Source: JAZKBN01 sp040388605
Lineage (GTDB): Bacteria; Bacteroidota; Bacteroidia; Cytophagales; Flexibacteraceae
Assembly (NCBI GenBank): GCA_040388605.1
Contig: JAZKBN010000051.1
Location: 1-64,000 of the forward strand
DNA: 64,000 bases
Direction: 5' to 3'
In this document: one piece after another, positions 62,958-64,000 of the stretch
How positions within the stretch are numbered: the stretch's first letter is position 1
How the letters are laid out: the number at the start of each line of letters is the position of its first letter
Translations under genes and position numbers: made by a program
The notes under the pieces: generated by a model
What the model was told of the DNA's origin: nothing
The model's input: only the letters and a program-made list of their open reading frames with translations
The model's database searches: none

Positions 62958-63168
62958 TGGGTAAATACGGGTACAGAAATAACCGAGCGAAAAGATAAAT
63001 GTTTACTGCCGAATTTACCTGCCGAAATATAAATAATGGCGAATATTACCTTTAAAGCAAGCAGGGAAGGAAGGCAACGGCATTACTATTTATATTTTTT
63101 GTTTAGAGTGCAAATAATTTTTAATTTGGCTTTTGATGCAGCGTTTTTAACCCTTTTTAGTAAATTTT

Positions 63169-64000
63169 ATGAAACTTACCTTTAAGTCTGCCATTGTATT
63201 GCTTGTGTCTTCATTGTTAGCTAACCCGGTTTCGGCACAGCTCACAGGCAGGAACGCTCATTATTTCGAGCCCGGCAGCATACAGGCTTTAAACGCTGAG
63301 CCCGCTGTTTCAGCAACCGGCTTTCGGCCCGAAAGGCAAAGCATGAACCGTGTAACTGACAGCCCGCTTAATACCGACTATTTACCCGGCCCTGCTTACA
63401 AATCTTCTGAAGTACCTGGCATCAACTTGCCCGACTCCATAACTTCGCAATATGGCAGTGCCGGTCGGCTTTTTTCTGAAAGGCTGAATTACAATGCGGC
63501 AGGTAAGCCGGTGTACACTTATTATGCAACGGCAGGCGTTCCGTTCAGCGCAGAAGATTTTCAATATGATAATGCAGGCAGGCTAACAGCAAGAACAGGT
63601 TACACATATAATGAAATCAATCAAAGCTATACTAAGTATTATACCGACAGCACCGCCTTTACCAATGATGGCTATGTAAGCTTAAGAGCCTATTCGTATT
63701 TAAGCTCTTCGGGCCTGTGGCAAAGCGGCAGTAATCAACAGTTCACATATACTTTTAATAACCAGGGATTTATAGACAGCGCTTACCTTTTAAAATGGAA
63801 CGGGCTTGATATTCCCCAAAGACCATATTACACCTCTTACAAAGCGCTGAGCCATAGCCCGACCGGCGAAATATTGAAAATCAGGAATATTAACGGCATT
63901 CCCGGTCGTGATGAATATAATGATACTACCGTGATTAACTACGTTTCCTGGAACCGCTGGCAGGCCCCGCTGCCCGATTATGGCAGATGCGATTCGCTGA
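63169..64000 (+). CDS. Secreted YD-like repeat protein, N-terminal part only (cut by window end)
   Basis: About 277 residues are visible from an ATG at 63169 with no stop before the window end. The signal peptide is MKLTFKSAIVLLVSSLLANP...VSAQ. The mature part has YD-like strands (LNYNAAGKPVYTYYATAG, FQYDNAGRLTARTGYTY, FTNDGYVSLRAYSYL, FTYTFNNQGFIDSAYLLKW), as in the proteins at 1-478 and 547-2034. It is probably another T9SS cargo protein, but the sorting domain lies outside the window. Confidence 0.8.
   Translation, partial: MKLTFKSAIVLLVSSLLANPVSAQLTGRNAHYFEPGSIQALNAEPAVSATGFRPERQSMNRVTDSPLNTDYLPGPAYKSSEVPGINLPDSITSQYGSAGRLFSERLNYNAAGKPVYTYYATAGVPFSAEDFQYDNAGRLTARTGYTYNEINQSYTKYYTDSTAFTNDGYVSLRAYSYLSSSGLWQSGSNQQFTYTFNNQGFIDSAYLLKWNGLDIPQRPYYTSYKALSHSPTGEILKIRNINGIPGRDEYNDTTVINYVSWNRWQAPLPDYGRCDSL

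Noticed and set aside
62331..63032. 233-codon open frame antisense to the dioxygenase gene
   Set aside because: Covered by a gene with intact catalytic residues on the other strand; no domain recognised.
1..64000. CRISPR arrays, tRNA or rRNA genes, riboswitches
   Set aside because: No regularly spaced repeats, tRNA T-arm signatures in intergenic DNA, rRNA-like sequence or known riboswitch motif was recognised.

Overview
This window comes from a member of the Bacteroidota that uses the type IX secretion system (T9SS). The evidence is a full-length sprA translocon gene, many exported proteins ending in T9SS sorting domains of type A (PNP...GxY/L...K) or type B (CHU_C-like, 'PNVISPNGD...'), promoters of the Bacteroidota form TAnnTTTG, and starts without Shine-Dalgarno sequences. 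I cannot name the species. A free-living, gliding-type lineage of moderate GC content is more likely than a gut Bacteroides.

Layout. 1-2034 (-): two tandem secreted proteins with YD-like repeats, the first cut by the window edge. 2573-5323 (+): a formylglycine-generating-enzyme-like protein and protoporphyrinogen oxidase. 5629-10578 (+): two tandem secreted delta-60/propeller paralogues joined by an exact 73-bp repeat. 10688-12547 (+): a small orphan gene and enolase. 12599-13080: a decayed IS transposase. 13378-22354 (-): a TlpA-like thioredoxin and two giant (about 1290 aa) propeller-PKD-Ig-like type B T9SS cargo paralogues. 22545-24020 (-): proS. 24412-26097 (+): a WG-repeat protein, possibly frameshifted at its end. 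26375-27037 (-): a Bax-inhibitor-1-type membrane protein. 27410-29800 (+): a DUF5916 outer-membrane protein. 29904-31713 (-): grpE-dnaJ. 31981-34540 (-): a four-gene run with a NarL-type two-component pair. 34811-35749 (+): a coiled-coil orphan. 35883-36641 (-): scpA. 36770-40210 (-): a compact AT-rich three-gene cassette (DUF262 protein, DUF3696-type AAA ATPase, unknown protein). 40461-49072 (-): ruvA and sprA. 49350-51713 (+): a third delta-60 paralogue. 51809-58123 (-): an outer-membrane barrel, a type A cargo protein and an M14 carboxypeptidase. 58287-59927 (+): pyrG. 60309-62945 (-): an M61 peptidase with PDZ domain and 3-hydroxyanthranilate dioxygenase. 63169-64000 (+): another YD-like secreted protein, cut by the window end.

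How it fits together. SprA is the outer-membrane channel through which the T9SS cargo here would pass. At least eight intact or nearly intact proteins in the window look like such cargo, and several are tandem duplicates, so the region reads as a surface-protein expansion between housekeeping genes (eno, proS, grpE-dnaJ, scpA, ruvA, pyrG). The best candidate for an undescribed system is the DUF262/AAA/unknown cassette at 36770-40210. It has tight spacing, is AT-richer than the flanks, and combines nucleotide-processing and ATPase modules typical of anti-phage systems. Its function is inference only. I saw no tRNA, rRNA, CRISPR array or intact mobile element.
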